In this document: positions 11,903 through 25,100 of the stretch, in pieces
How the letters are laid out: every line of letters starts with the position of its first letter
Numbering within the stretch: the stretch's first letter is position 1
Assembly (NCBI GenBank): GCA_028583605.1
Contig: CM053325.1
Coordinates: forward strand, 46,260,987-46,324,986
Source of the DNA: Dastarcus helophoroides
Lineage: Eukaryota > Arthropoda > Insecta > Coleoptera > Bothrideridae
Reading direction: 5' to 3'
DNA: 64,000 bases
Notes under the pieces: generated by a model
The model's input: only the letters and a program-made list of their open reading frames with translations
Told to the model about the DNA's origin: nothing
Database searches by the model: none
Program-made: the position numbers and the translations under genes

Positions 11903-12010
11903 GTATCTCTCTAAAGATGATAGCTTGGCTGTCGAAACGCCTTAGAGCAACCTTTGTTGTGTTGTTTAATTTTTCTTGGTTTCAGGGGACAAGATTTGTA
12001 TTTCAATTTT
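11903..12010 (+). repeat. Dispersed repeat C, copy 1 (degraded hammerhead-like core)
   Basis: About 105 bases closely match 34236-34350. Shared words include GCTTGGCTGTCGAAACGC, GAGCAACCTTTGTTGTGTT and TTTTTCTTGGTTTCAGGGGA. The possible hammerhead core is damaged here (CTAAAGA instead of CTGAAGA). Confidence 0.7.
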
Positions 12011-12640
12011 TAAAGATAACCAAAAACCAGTCCGTTTCATGGAAATTTAATTTGTTTGAAATGGGAACGACATTTATTCCAAAATTCTTCATATATTTTG
12101 ATTTATTTCGTAAAATTACCTTTTTTTAAACATTTGAATGTTTTAATAAATAATATTTCGCTAGTTTTTTTTCAGAAATCAATTTTCTCTTCTCAATTTC
12201 CCTTCTCTTCCATTTTGTTTCAGATTTTAATTTTTCTAGAAATTTCCACTTGTTCAACTTTCTTCTTATATTCCTTTGTTTTTTAAAATTCGGTTTTTCC
12301 GAACATTTCGATTTTTTTCTAAATCTGATTTTCTGGACATTTCAACAGGTTTCTCAAAGCTCGGATTCTCTACAAAATTTAAATTTTTATGACAAAATTC
12401 AATCTTCTGTGTTGTGGCGTAAATTTAGACAATTAAAATTATTTAGTTATTCATTGTTAATAAATCATTGTTATGGAATAAATTTAAAATATTTATGTCT
12501 ATTTTATTTAGGACTCAAAAGGTTTCCCTATTGACAATTATTCCACTTTATATTTAATTCATAAAATACATTTTAAAATGGTTTATTATTTTGCTAAGAT
12601 CGCAGTACTTAAGGATCTGTGACGTGCGCAGAATTTAGTC
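12011..12640. other. T-rich low-complexity DNA, no gene
   Basis: T-rich phrases such as ATTTCGATTTTTTTCT recur in the style of the longer T-rich arrays further right. Open frames here are Phe/Leu/Ser-rich translations of low-complexity DNA. Confidence 0.5.
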
Positions 12641-12846
12641 TTTTAAAAGGACCGACATGTACTACAACACGCCATGCAGAAGTATTAAATATTTGTATGG
12701 TTTCTCAGTTTCTCCTTGGTAGTAAAATTTCCGTGTGTTGCCACCAGGGCCAACGAAACACTTTCAATTCAAATGACCAATTAAAGGTTCTGTAATTAAA
12801 CAGTTAAACGTGCTTAAAATTGAAAATATGTACAACCGCAATCATA

Positions 12847-12877
12847 GACTAGTTTCAGCCTTCCTTGGCCTCATCAG
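12847..12877 (-). ncRNA. Candidate hammerhead ribozyme, left arm
   Basis: Reading the minus strand from 12877, there is the conserved core CTGATGA, then stem II GGCC, loop AAGGAA, GGCT (one G-U pair). Next come GAAAC, a two-base loop TA and the cleavage triplet GTC ending at 12847. A/C of GAAAC can pair with GT to make a very short stem III, as in minimal hammerheads of retroelements. Stem I can form four pairs (12878-12881 with 12843-12846). All invariant core bases are present. Confidence 0.7.
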
Positions 12878-13132
12878 CATGGTACGATGGTTGTATACAC
12901 TTCCAACTTAAAGCCGTTAGTCAGTCGTATAAGTATCCAAGAGAGTAAACCTCCATTGGGTGTCTTGTAACTGACTTTTAACTGTTTATTACGCAAACAT
13001 TTTCGCCACATGCTAATTGAAGCATTCTTCTCAGCTGAGATAATAAGTCTTGTATATACGAATGTATACAAGTTTATTACGATGCAATTGAAATCTAATT
13101 TCATTAGAATCTAATGAAAATTAGACTGCATG

Positions 13133-13163
13133 CTGATGATGCCAAGGAAGGCCGAAACTAGCC
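13133..13163 (+). ncRNA. Candidate hammerhead ribozyme, right arm, cleavage triplet changed
   Basis: CTGATGA, stem GCC/GGC around loop AAGGAA, and GAAAC are all present. The triplet is GCC (13161-13163) rather than GTC, and a T-C mismatch opens the base of stem II. By known hammerhead rules this copy should be weak or inactive. Confidence 0.6.
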
Positions 13164-13799
13164 TATGGTTGCGGTTGTACATATTTTCAATTTTAAGCAC
13201 GTTTACCTGTTTAATTACAGAACATTTAATTGGTCATTTGTCAAAACTAGATGAAAGTAAAGTCAGGCCGAGGACGTTTGTATCTGTGGATGTTGCGATG
13301 CAAACCGTGATACAAGCTTTGCCTCATCTACGTGAACTTTGCAATTGCAGGGGGACACGATGTAGATTAGGTTGTCGTTTATAGTCTGCTTCTGTCGGCT
13401 GTCATCTATCATTTGAACGATTAAGGAAGACAATTATGATCATATATCGTTATGGTGTTTGTTATTGATGTAAACAACAATTGGGGGGTAAGTAATCCTA
13501 TTCATAATTAACAAATTCAGCAGTTCCCAAATTTTTTCAGTTGGTAACGCCCTTTCAGGAAGAACATTTTTTTATGGCGCCCTAGTCGAAATTTGTCTAC
13601 AGTCGTGTTAAGGTAAGGTGTACGGTTTGTGCTTTAGAACCTGCTTACAGCATAGCAGCAAAACACAAATATTGTGCTTGTACTTACTTCTTTGAACAAG
13701 GCTGTTGACACTAGTTAGGTACCAGACATAGACATGAAAATGAGGCACATATATTGAATTCACACCCAAGAATATATGAACATATTATTATGAAAAAAA

Positions 13800-14900
13800 A
13801 GAAAATAAAAATAGGGAACAAATTCATTGTGACGGATATGAGCTTGGTAATCTCTACACATTTTTTCAAAGTGAGGAATAAGGCTTGACACTGCCACTTT
13901 CATTTCTTCCTCCACGTCATTCTTTGAGCGATATTTGCTCTTTATTATATTTACAGCTGAAAATCCGGCATCGCATAAATAGGATGTTCCAAAGGGAATG
14001 AAAATCCTTATAGCTTTTGAACTTAGAGTTGGATATTCTTTTTTGGACCTTTATCCAAAATTCCACCAAGTCGGAATAAACGAATTTTGTTTCAAAGCTG
14101 TTCTAGTAAGAGAATTCAATGAGATTTTCTTGTGAAGTAAATTTTGGTGGAGCTTGAGCAGTTTTTTCGATATTTCCTCTGGAAAGTATTTTGCAAATCA
14201 TTCAACGAGGTTCGAAAGGTGATCCGTGAAAAGAGACACCAAGTCCAAAGAGACAACTAGCTCATTAGAGGTCGGCGTTTATGCAATTGTGGGACAATCT
14301 TGACCTCCATCTTCACTAATTTTTTATTCCGATAACTACAGTTTTCTTCTAAACGCATCGATATTCTCTGACAGTTTCAAGATGTACAGTTTGTCAAATA
14401 TATCGCACAAATAAATCGGTTTTAGCAAAAAATCTGATTCGGTAAAGTATCTGGAGTTTGCATAACCTTCGTCTTGCAGAAGAGTGTGAATTTCTTGTTT
14501 TAACTCGAATGCACGGGGTACGACATTTCCACGTGAAAGCCATCGCGAACTAAAGTAAAATAGCAGGGCTGTGTGGTTAGCTTCCATGTCTATGTAAAGT
14601 TGTTTAAATAGTCTGGCTTTCAGCGGCCCAATTATTATGTAGTTTATTACATCGATGATACGCTTAAATACTAAATTCAATTCAAAGCTCATCGACTCTG
14701 ACGCAAATGCGTCCCTATGAATGATGCGAAGGATCCACATAGCATGCGGTGCTTTACTAGCGAAGAAGCATACACCGATACACTTTTTCCAATTGTTTTC
14801 TATTCTCTTTATTTTTTCACGAATTTGCTTCTGGGAGTTTTACGACACAGAACAAAGAATTAGTTCCAGTCGTCACTAGAAGCTTTGTTACATTTTTAGT
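13800..14900 (-). pseudogene. ZBED/SCAND3-type hAT transposase remnant
   Basis: The minus strand from about 14740 reads IHRDAFASESM..ELN, then LKARLFKQLYIDMEANHTAL and RWLSRGNVVPRAFELKQE (stop near 14336). These correspond to the RNase H-like core and insertion region of ZBED5/FAM200/SCAND3-like hAT proteins. Further 3' (about 14040-13830) come pieces like a C-terminal dimerisation region: a 'YLCDAGFSAV'-type block and 'SKYRSKNDVEEEMKVAVSSL'. Several frame changes separate them. The N-terminal BED finger and the start are not visible. This is a dead element-derived gene, not a domesticated one. Confidence 0.8.
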
Positions 14901-15008
14901 TACATATTTTAATACATATTGTTGAATTTTTTACAATGTATTACCAATCTTGTACAAACAAAACCCAGTGTCTTATAAATTTTTGTATTATTCCTTTTAA
15001 CGCATTAA

Positions 15009-15725
15009 GGTAGTACTGTCGGTTTTAGAATTAGCGATCAGAATTTCATGAAATTGGACATATGGGTAGATTATAGTAAGATAATGATACAGTTAAATAT
15101 TTGAAGAGCTACATAGAACCAGTAAAAAGTTGTTGACACTTCAAATTTCAGGCTCTTAACATTGAGTCATGAGAAAACAACAATTTTATCATATTTTACA
15201 AAAAGTATCGTTCAGATTTTATTAAAAAGGAAGAAAACGATGGGAAATAAAATATAAAACATTGTAGATACTTCGAAGTACAGCTTTACAGCATGTAATA
15301 GAAGAAATTAGTGAACGAATATCAAAAATTTATTTTTTAACCTACTTTTTCCGTAGTTTATTAGATATAACAACGTTGCTTTTATATGAACGATTCGGCG
15401 AGCTTCCATAGAATGAATTGCCTATTGTTTACTTCCATTTTAAGGTTATGGGTCAATCTTTTCAGGATTGCTCGTTAATTAATTTATCAATTCAACCTAC
15501 TTTAGCCAGTCTTCTAATGCTTTTTGAACTGACTTCTTTTATTTTTCCAATGAAATATTTCTTTATTATGACTGAATGATTTCGATGATGACACTATTCA
15601 ATCATAGAAGTTCCTCTGTCTTTTATTTCATTGCGACGTTGTCTAGTCTAAATGCTACTTTAATCAAACAAGATAATGTATACTTTTGATGTTGTTTTGA
15701 CTCTAGCAGTGTCGACAGCACTACC
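15009..15725. mobile_element. Non-autonomous element flanked by TTAA
   Basis: The left end GGTAGTACTGTCGG and the right end, read inverted, GGTAGTGCTGTCGA form 13-14 base terminal repeats. TTAA borders both ends (15005-15008 and 15726-15729). No coding frame is present in the 717-base interior. TTAA targets are typical of piggyBac, but piggyBac ends normally start CC, so the class is uncertain. Confidence 0.6.
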
Positions 15726-16142
15726 TTAACATTGCCATTAAATACATTAATTATATAATGAATTTTTCATTTTAGCTAAAAAATGTACGTTTTATTTTTG
15801 CATTCTCAAATATAATTAAATAAAACTAAAATAATACAATGGAAAATATAGTAACTTCTCTCCTTGATTGAATAAAGTAATGTATTCAAACAATGCTTCT
15901 CTTAAAATTTGAGTTTGAAATTGGCGTGTATTGCCATTCACTTCTGTCACTTCGTTATTCTGTCTTTAAATGTAATCTGCCTTTCTTAATATATATGTTT
16001 CCTGATGTTAAGATAAGGCGGGCTAATTCTATGAACTTAACCTCATTTTATTAGGCATCAATTTAAGTTAGATTTTGAGTTTTGTAACACAAATACCACT
16101 TTTTATTTACTTCTTAAGAAATTAGTGTACACAAACCTGAAA

Positions 16143-19100
16143 ATGGATAACGGTCTAGACAGATCAGTTAGATTACTCGAAGATGCATTATCGACACCAA
16201 ATAGAGGTTTATTTAAAATGAAAGTGTCGAAAACACGAACCAAAAATTTGGATTTATCAATTTCATTAGCTCCGAATGAAATGCAACGACTTCTGACTGA
16301 AACAGACGCTTCCGTTTGTAATGATACAATGAATTTGCTCTTCAATTTTGAGGATTCAATGACCGGATCTATTATACAAGCAAATGAGCCGTGGAGAAAC
16401 GCTTTGGATAGCTTGTATGTTGAGTTCCTTGAAGTATTGCAAACACATTCAGGTGGTCACGACGTTCTCGACGTGGTGTCCGATTTGGGAAGGTGCTGTT
16501 CCGATGCATTAAACGTCATACAGGCTTTAAAATCTAAAGTTGCCAAAAAGCACATAGAAGAGGAGTCGTGGCTGGAAAATGAAAGGAATACTTGGAGATT
16601 AATTTTTATATTGTATCAGGATAGGTTACACAGTCAAAATTTAATGGAGGATGACATTATTGTGCCCTACACAGGTCTAAGTGAAAAACTATGTATTGAG
16701 AATTTGTTTAAGCGAGATGGACTTGTGCGTGAAAGCCAGTTAGTTGTTGATTGGTTGGAATGTAATTCAGCAGATAAAGAGGATCATATTGTAAATTTCT
16801 CTGATGTTACCACTGGATGGGAAAATACTTTGCATCAACTCAAATCTGCTGATACAATCGCTTTTGGTAGTTCAAGGAAAATAGTGAGCAATATGGATCC
16901 TGATGCTCCACATTATGAAAATTTGCCTTTACACGATCTGGATGAACAAGACGAGAGGTTATTGTGTTATAAGGTGTTTCGAAAAATTCGCTCCGGAAAA
17001 TTGTTAGATGCTCAAGAGCTGTGTAATAGTTGTGGGCATGCATGGAGAGCGGCATTATTGGAAGGTTGGAAGTTATATCACAATCCAGAATTACAGGATG
17101 ACGAAGGAATTGATGTTGATGATGATGAGTCTATGGAAACCTCTGATGATTCTTCCGGCATTGAAGGCAACCCTTCAAGAGGTATTTGGAAAAAAATGGC
17201 CTTGCAATATTGTAAAAATGTAAGCGAATCACTCAAAATCTGGAGTTAAAACTTATAGTTTTTATTTTATTATTATTATTATATTGTGTGCTCTTATAAA
17301 TTGCGACTTTATTTTCACAAATTGAATTAAGTAGCAATTTTTATTGCTTCTTCTTAAATTATGACTTCAAAAGTGTTGACATACATATATGTTAACCCTT
17401 TTACAAAATTCCAACTTTAATCTCGAAATTTTTATTTCTTCTGAAAATTTGGAGTATGTAAACACAAAAATGAATTATCCGGTAATTTTGAGTTGAAAAA
17501 TTTTTTCTAATTCAATATATGAGATTCGACTTTTATCAACATTTATATTTTCAATTTTTACTTTTTAACTATCCTAAAATTTTGTTGATATTAATGTCCA
17601 AATTTTGATGTTTTTTTTTACTATACCCTTTGTTTTTGACTTTGAAGTCAAAATTTGTATTTTGTTCTGCATTTGATTGTTTTTCGAGTTTAACAAATTC
17701 TCTGCCACTGCGAGATAAATTATAGTTGGTGTCTCATTTCTTATATCAACTGCGAGTTATCTTGTAAAGCAATAATTATTTTTATAGCTTTCTAGAGGCA
17801 ATTTGTTTAAAATATATGATAACTATTATGTTCGCCTTCTCAGAAGGGGTTGAAAAAAAATGTGCGGCTATTTGATAAATAAATTTTTATTTGTATTATC
17901 ATTAAAAAATAAGTATTCATTTTCAAGAGAGTACATAATATTAATATGTAAAAATCATTTCATGTTTTAAATTTTTTTGATTTTTATATTTTCCCTAAAA
18001 TTTTGATTTTCCTCATTTTGGCTTCACTCGCAACATTTTGACTTTTTCGAAATTTCTGGAGTAAACTCGAAACAAAAGTTTTTACTTTTAATTGTGCTTG
18101 CACTAGAAATTTGAAAAAGTTAAATTTTTTTAAACTTTCCAGAAATGTCACTTTAATCGTGACATTTTGACCATATATTTCTATAGGTAAATTTGAACTT
18201 TTCTAATAATGTTCAATGTTTTCCTCAAAATTTCGAGACATTTTATGCATTTTGTATGAAATGCTGTATTTCCCCAAAATTTCCAGACTTTTTTAAATTC
18301 CGACTTTCTACTAACAATTTTACTTTTTTCCAAAAATTACGATTTAAACTCAAAATTTGAAATTTTAAACTCAAAAATTCGATAATGAAGTGATTTTTAG
18401 ACATTGAAAACTAATAAAAAAATTGCGAAAAGAGCAGAATTTCCAAGCTATGGAACTCGAATCGAAGTTTCCCCAAAAATTACAACGTATCCTTGTTTAA
18501 GAAGGCACTTCATCGCCATCTATCCTTGTTTCCGCGTCCTACTCGCGGAGCTTTGAAGGCATAATAGGGTTATCTTTTGCGAGTGGATTCACATAAAAAA
18601 AATAAGTTAGTAAAAAATTTTAAATCTAACTGAAAATGTTGCCTTTGCAATTTCGAAAATACAGAATAAATACGACATTTTAAGAATTTATTTTACTTAA
18701 GTTACGAAATTTCGAAATATTAAGGTTGTTCTCAAAATTCAACACGTTAACGTCAGCGTGCCCAACCAGCGTCTTGGTATACTGGTGAAACATGAATTTT
18801 TGTAGAGATATTTTGCGATTTGGTACGACACTGTTATTTTCAGGGTTGAACATCGAATGGGACGAAATATTCAAAAAAAGTCGATAGTGTTCAGAAAAAA
18901 AAAGAAACTTCAAGAAGTGTGGCCAACTAAGAAAGGACGCCGGCTACAACTCAGCAACGAACCTTCGATAGATTAAATAACACTTTTTCTATAGAGACTA
19001 AATTTGTTAGTTGGCCATCCGGTACAAAACAAATTTCTTTGAAATCCACAATTTTGGGAAAAAATTGAAAATTTGATTAATAGGGAAATTTAAAAAAAGT

Positions 19101-22100
19101 GAAAATTTTGAATTCTTGACATTTTTTTTTAAATGGTGAATTAAAAAAATGTTGACATTAAAAAAAGTCAAAATTCCGAAAAAGTCAAAATTTCTAAAAA
19201 AGGTCTAAATTTTGAAGTCAAATGTTCAAGGACAAAGCGAAATTTTGATAAAAATGTGGATTTATAAAAGAGGAAATTTTGAGATCTCTTAAAAAAAATC
19301 GATATTTGTTAAAAAGTCAAAAGTTTCGAAATTCGAAATTTTTAATTTTCAAAATAAAATATCCAAATTTTCAAAAAAAGTCAATAATAAGCAAAAAAAG
19401 TAGAAATAAACAAAATTAAAAAAAAAATTTTCCAGGCAAAATTTATGAATAAAAGTCAAAATTTAAAAAAAAGTTTTTAAAAACTCAAAATTTTGGGACA
19501 AAGTCAACAAAAAAATCAGAATTTCGAGAAAATGTCACAATTTTGAAAAAAATGAAAATTTCAAGAAAAGAAGAAATGTTGAAAATTTTAAATCGAAATT
19601 AAAAAAAAAACGTTAACATTTAGAAATACATGGTGGAACTTTTAAAATAACGAAATTTTCATAAAGTTGAAATTTTAAAAAGAATAAAAAATGTTGATAT
19701 TTTTGAAACGATCGAATTTTTCAGAAAAAAGTCGAAATATTTAAAAAAGTCCACCTCTTGCAAACATTTTAATAAAAAATCTTTGAATTGTTGAAAGTTG
19801 CAAAAACTCAAAATTTCAAAAAATTGTCGAAATTTGGAAAAAACGCGAATTTTAGATCAGTCTTCTTATCCTGTATTTAATTCAGACTTTCACATGTCTC
19901 TCGTCGCTCTTTTCTATTGAATAATTTTTTTATTATATATTCTTCTTTAGTTTCTTTTAAACAATTGGATCATTTCAGTCTGTCTTTTTTTTCAGTCAGA
20001 TCCCAGTTTGTTATATCGTGTGTACAAAAAGTTTTCTAGTCTAGTGTGCTGCTGTTATTTTTTGCCATGTTTACGTATGTTCCTTACTTAATCAACAGAC
20101 AGATGAACAAACATAACCTTAAGAAACTATTTTATTGGTTTGATGTTACAATGTCTTTTATTGTTGAATCCTACTTTCGAAAATCCCATAAAAGCAATCA
20201 TGAATGGATCTCTTCTATTCCTGATAGTGCTGCAGAATTTTTATGTCAAGGTTAAATGTCAATTTGATGAGTATGAATCAAGTAAGGAACATACGCCAAA
20301 ATGTTAAAAAATGACAGTAGCACACTAGATAAGAAAACTTTTTGTACGCATGATATATCTTTGCGAAGTTTTTCCCTTTGGTCGCATTACCTGTTCTATT
20401 TTGCTTTCTGCGGCGTGTTTATCCATTTGATAATATCATCCTTATATTGTTTTCCTGTATGTCTCCATTCTTTTTTTCTGTATTCATCTTCACTTAGCCT
20501 CTTAAAAAAAGGTCCAAAATAAAAAAAATCAAAATATTCAAACAGAACGAAACTAAAAAAAATGGTAATAACGTAAAGTAGAAAAAGTTATAAAAAATGG
20601 AAAATTTCGAGAAAAAATTAGAAAAAACTCGAATTTTTCGAAAATCAAGTTAAAACTTCGAGTTAAAGTCAACATTTTCAAGAGACCAAATTTCAAAACA
20701 TAAAATTTTTAGAAAAAAACCGAAATCTTTGAAATGGTGAAAATTGTCAAAATAAGTAAAAATTTTAAAAAAAGGCGAAAATTTTGAAAAAAGGGGAATC
20801 CATAGTTATATGAAATTTATATAGTTACAGCCAATAGAACTTTATTTAAATAATAATCCTCGTGCATTTTATGCTGTGAGATGGTGAGAGAATATAATAA
20901 TTATGACATTGTGTCAACTGAGCTCAGTTTGTAATATTATTATTTAAATAAAATATTTTATCGCATCATTGAAAATTAAGTGACCTTTAAGTTAAATTTT
21001 TATTGATAATTATTAACCTTATAATATTATAGCAGCTTTATAATTACTTGGTAGCACATAATACGTTAGTTACAATTATATGTTAATTACCTATCATAAT
21101 ACCCAAAATACAAATTTCATTGTTAAAGTTTGTTGATTTTTTTATGTCATCGTTGTCAACGATACGAAAAGCTTTGAATGCAACTCGACTATTAGCGATT
21201 TAAACAATCTCGGAGGTGGTCAGACGACTCGGCTAACGCCTCGTCGTCTGGCAACATTCTCGATTATTATAAATCGCATAATACATCTCGCTACAGTGAT
21301 AACTATAAAATTCTTAGTCATCTTTTAGTCGTCTGTCAAAACATGTTTTCAAAAAGAAAAAACATCATTTATTTAAATAATAATTTAAATATCTTACTGG
21401 GCTCGATAATTTTTAAAACAATTCAAAGAATCCAATAAAAATATTAATAAAAAAAATACATTTCTTTTCTGATTCCTGGATAACTGAAAGTTACTCTCCA
21501 ATCTGTTGTAATTATAGAGCATTTTTCCTGTTCTGTACTTTTGGAAAAGTCTGATATATTTTTTCATTAATCGACCGGAATGTGGTGTTTATGTTAAAGT
21601 TAACTCTGCATGTGACCCAAAACGTCCGATGCCTGTCGCTTTGTTGTAATTTTTGGAAATTTGAAAATGTTCATTCTATGAATAATCGTTATAAACCATA
21701 GGAAAACATTTTTGTGGTATTTGTTCTAGGAAAAGCTAAATGTATATGAAAGAGCGTCCATTGCTGCTTACTGCGGCTCATTAGACACATTACTAAGTCA
21801 GTGCCACTCATGGGAGGATACTCTTTGGGCTTACATGAGAACTATGGTGGACATAAGGGTTGAATCAGAAATACGAGACAACGTTGAACGAAACTACAAA
21901 GAGTTACCGGAAACTTATTGGGAACAAAGGTATACATGGTTGCATCTTCCCCTTTCTTTATGTAAAATATTGTATATGTTTTCAGAATGTCCATAAATGA
22001 GATTTTTCAACAACTCGAAGCATCTAGAAATACTCAAGTAAAAAACGAGTCCTCACAAAGAGAACATATAATACAGAAGTACCTCATATTAGACAATATT

Positions 22101-25100
22101 TCTAGCCTTGTGGAATCATTGGAAACTTGGGTGGAAGATTCTACAACCTCGTCTCATTTTATTCGATTCGCAGCACATTTAGTGATGTTCTTGGAGCAAA
22201 TTGGCCAAATACAGAATCGAGAAAGTGTTGAAAACATTATTGAGGCGTAAGTTAATGTTTTCAATGTACAGAAGTGATTCAAATATAAACCGACGCATCT
22301 ATAAATTATATTTTATTAATCTAGGCTGCTATATAAATATATTTCATTTTCCTTCTATTTTCACTCTTTTTAGAGATTTTGAAAGTAGAAATCTTAAGAA
22401 AAACTGTAATATTAAATTCGAAATTTTTGACTTAAAAATTCCGAGAAAAAATGAAATTTCCAAAATAATGAAATTTTTTTTAAAGAAAACTTTCGTTTTT
22501 CTCAGAGATTTCATTTTAAAATTGTCTTGAATCTTTCAAAATTTCGAGACTAAACCTTAAACTTTGACTATAAGCTATACTTAAGCTTGTTTTGATTTTA
22601 ATTTAGAACGGGATTAAAACTGAATTTCGAGGTTAAAATTAATTTTCGAGTTTTTTTTCTAGATTGCGAGATTCTTTCCAGTTTTTTCTCGAAATTAAGA
22701 AAAGGCTACCAAACTTAACAAAAAAGTCGATATTTTAAAAAGTTAAGATTCTGTAAAAGTTGGAAATGCATTAAAAAAAATGAAATTTTTAAAAAAGGCA
22801 AATATAAAAAAGTAAACTTTTCAAAAAGTTCGAAAAAAGGGGAAATTTTCAAAATAAGTTTTGAAAAAAGTCTTGTTAAAAAATCGAAATAAAAGACAAA
22901 GTGAAATTTCTTAAAAAAGTTAGAAATTTTGAAATGTCATAATGTTTGGAAGTAGTCGAAATTCTTATACTTCAAAATTTTCAAAGAGGCGAAATTTTTA
23001 AAAGAGTCATTACTGTCCAAAAAGTCGTAATTAAATAAAGTAAAACAACTTTATAAATTTACAAAAAGTTCAAATTTCGAGAAAAAATTTTCACAAAAAA
23101 GTCAAAATTTGGAAAAGGCGAAATTTAAATTATTTTTTCTTAATCCCAGAACTCTGACAAAAATCGAAATTTTCATAAAAATGGAATTTTCAGAAAAGTG
23201 AAAATTTTTAAATATTGAATTTATTGAAAAAAAATTTAATTAAAAAAAATCAAAATTTCGAGAAAAGTCGAAATTTTCAATTTAAATTTTTTACAAACAA
23301 TTCAAAAATTTTACAATAAGTTAAAATTTAGAAATAGTGCAAATGTTGACATGTTCAAATATTCAAAAAGTCGTAATTTCCAAAAAGTCAAGCTTTTAAA
23401 AAGTCGAAATATTAAAAAAAGGCTAAATATTTCAAAGTCGAATTCTGCTGAGAAAAGTATGTAATAAAATTCTGCAAAAAGTCACTATTTCGAGAAAACT
23501 TCTTAGTGTTTGAAAAAGGTTGCAAAAAGTCGAACGAAAACTTTAGAGAAAAGGTCAAAATTTCAAAATATAAAATACAAATTTGAGAACAAGCATAAAT
23601 CTTGGAAATGGTGGAAATTTTGAAAATAAGTCAGAATTTTGAGAAAAAAATCGAGATTTTGGGATGAGTAAACAATTTTTCGAAGTAATATTTGAAGAAA
23701 ATGCCGAAATTTTAAAAAAGTGGAAATTTTGAAAAAAGTGCGAATTTTTAAATGTCGAAGTTTCAAAATATCGAAATTTTCATACAACATTTTTCTCAAA
23801 ATATTTCAAAAAATTATTGGAAGTCGATATTTTAATAAAAACTTTCTGGAAAAAATGGAAATTTTTAAATGTCGAAGTTTCAAAACATAGAAATTTTCTA
23901 AAAAAATTGTTTTCAAAACATTTTTAACCGAGGTATGTTTAAAAAAGTCGAAATTGAAAAAAGCCAAATTGAAAGCCAAAAAGAGGGATCTTTTAAAAAA
24001 ATAAAATTTTAAAAAAGGTCGAAATTTTCAGTGAATTGACATTTTCAAAAGAATATCGAAATTTACAAAAAAAGGCTAAAGTATTTAGATAAGCAACCGG
24101 AAGTACGATGTAACCCTAAAGGGTCACAAAAGTCTCTTAATTTTTAGCTCTTTCGCACAAAATATTCAGAAAGCTAGAAAGTTAAAAAAATCTACATATT
24201 CAAAAACAAAAAAAATCGAAATTTTGTAGTTTACATTTCTTGAAAGCAAAATTTTGCAGTTAAAATTTTTAGAAAAAGTCAAAATCTGAAAATACTGTAA
24301 ATATTGCAGTAACAAAATTTTAAAAAAGCCGTAATTTCCAAAAAGTCGAAATAAAAGTCGAATTTTGTAGAAAAAATTAACAATAATATGCAGAAAAAGT
24401 CAACATTTCGAGGAAAATTCCTAATTGAAAAAGTTCACTGTTTGAAAAAGGTGAAATTTTCGTAAAACAAATCTTTTAACAATTTTTCAAAAGTTGCAGC
24501 AAAACGAAATTTGTAAAAAAAAACTCGAATTATCTAAAATAAAATAAATACATTAAACTTTAAAAATCGTAAAGAGACGAAATTCTCAAAATATAAAATA
24601 AAGTCTTGAGAAAAAGCCCAATGTTTGAGGAAGGGGTAAATTTTCTAAATAAGTGAAATTTTAAAAAAACGAAGTAAATTAAAAAAAAAAGTAGAAATTT
24701 TAAAGAAGTTTATATTTTGGAAAAAAATGAAATTTTAGATGTCGAAGCTTCAAAAAAAGTCGAAATTTTCATTATCCTTTAAGGCAAGTGTGGCCAATCC
24801 GAGGCCCGGGGTCCGCATGCGGGCCCGCCTTGAATATTTTTGCGGCCCAGGAGAATCGTGACACTTTTACAAAATATGTTTATTTTATAATAGTCAAAGT
24901 AGGGAAGTCACAATTCCATACAAACGAATAGTTGGTATATTGTGACGCTAGAAATTCCGTTTACGATTAATTAGTTAAATAATAATTAGCTAACCTATAA
25001 TTTTGTTGATTTCATTAAAATACCACTTAAAAACTTAAATGATCCCAACTAATCGGTTCTCAGTTGGAATACTTTTAGCAGAATGGAACCAATTCCAAAA

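Larger units (their letters stand above)
12765..13245. mobile_element. Small foldback element with a hammerhead motif in each arm
   Basis: About 115-base arms (12765-12880 and 13130-13245) are inverted copies with over 90% visible identity. They share CGTGCTTAAAATTGAAAATA-type sequence and TTAATTGGTCATTTG-type outer ends. About 250 bases of unrelated sequence lie between them. Each arm has, at its inner edge, a hammerhead-type core reading outward. Inverted terminal copies with hammerhead motifs are known from Penelope-like elements and related non-autonomous retroelements, but no coding sequence supports a class here. Confidence 0.75.
17220..21729 (+). other. Nup107 intron 1: arrays and inserted fragments
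   Basis: Donor GTAAGC (17220) and acceptor TTGTTCTAG (21729). It holds a T-rich degenerate array (about 17990-18350), a LINE end (about 18440-18601), an A-rich array (about 19020-19860), a MITE (about 20011-20357), more A-rich array (about 20520-20800) and a hairpin (21190-21282). No coding sequence is supported. Confidence 0.8.

Noticed and set aside
16125..16142. In-frame GTG upstream of Nup107 as start codon
   Set aside because: Nuclear genes almost never start at GTG, and ATG 16143 begins the conserved region.
20046..20522. Short plus-strand frames in Nup107 intron 1
   Set aside because: They lie over a MITE and its flanks and have no recognisable domain.
23563..23799. Phe/Lys/Ile-rich frames in the AT-rich arrays (also 25826-26044, 35696-35893, 52676-52879, 54168-54446)
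   Set aside because: Peptides merely repeat the array words and have no domain, splice support or composition of a real protein.
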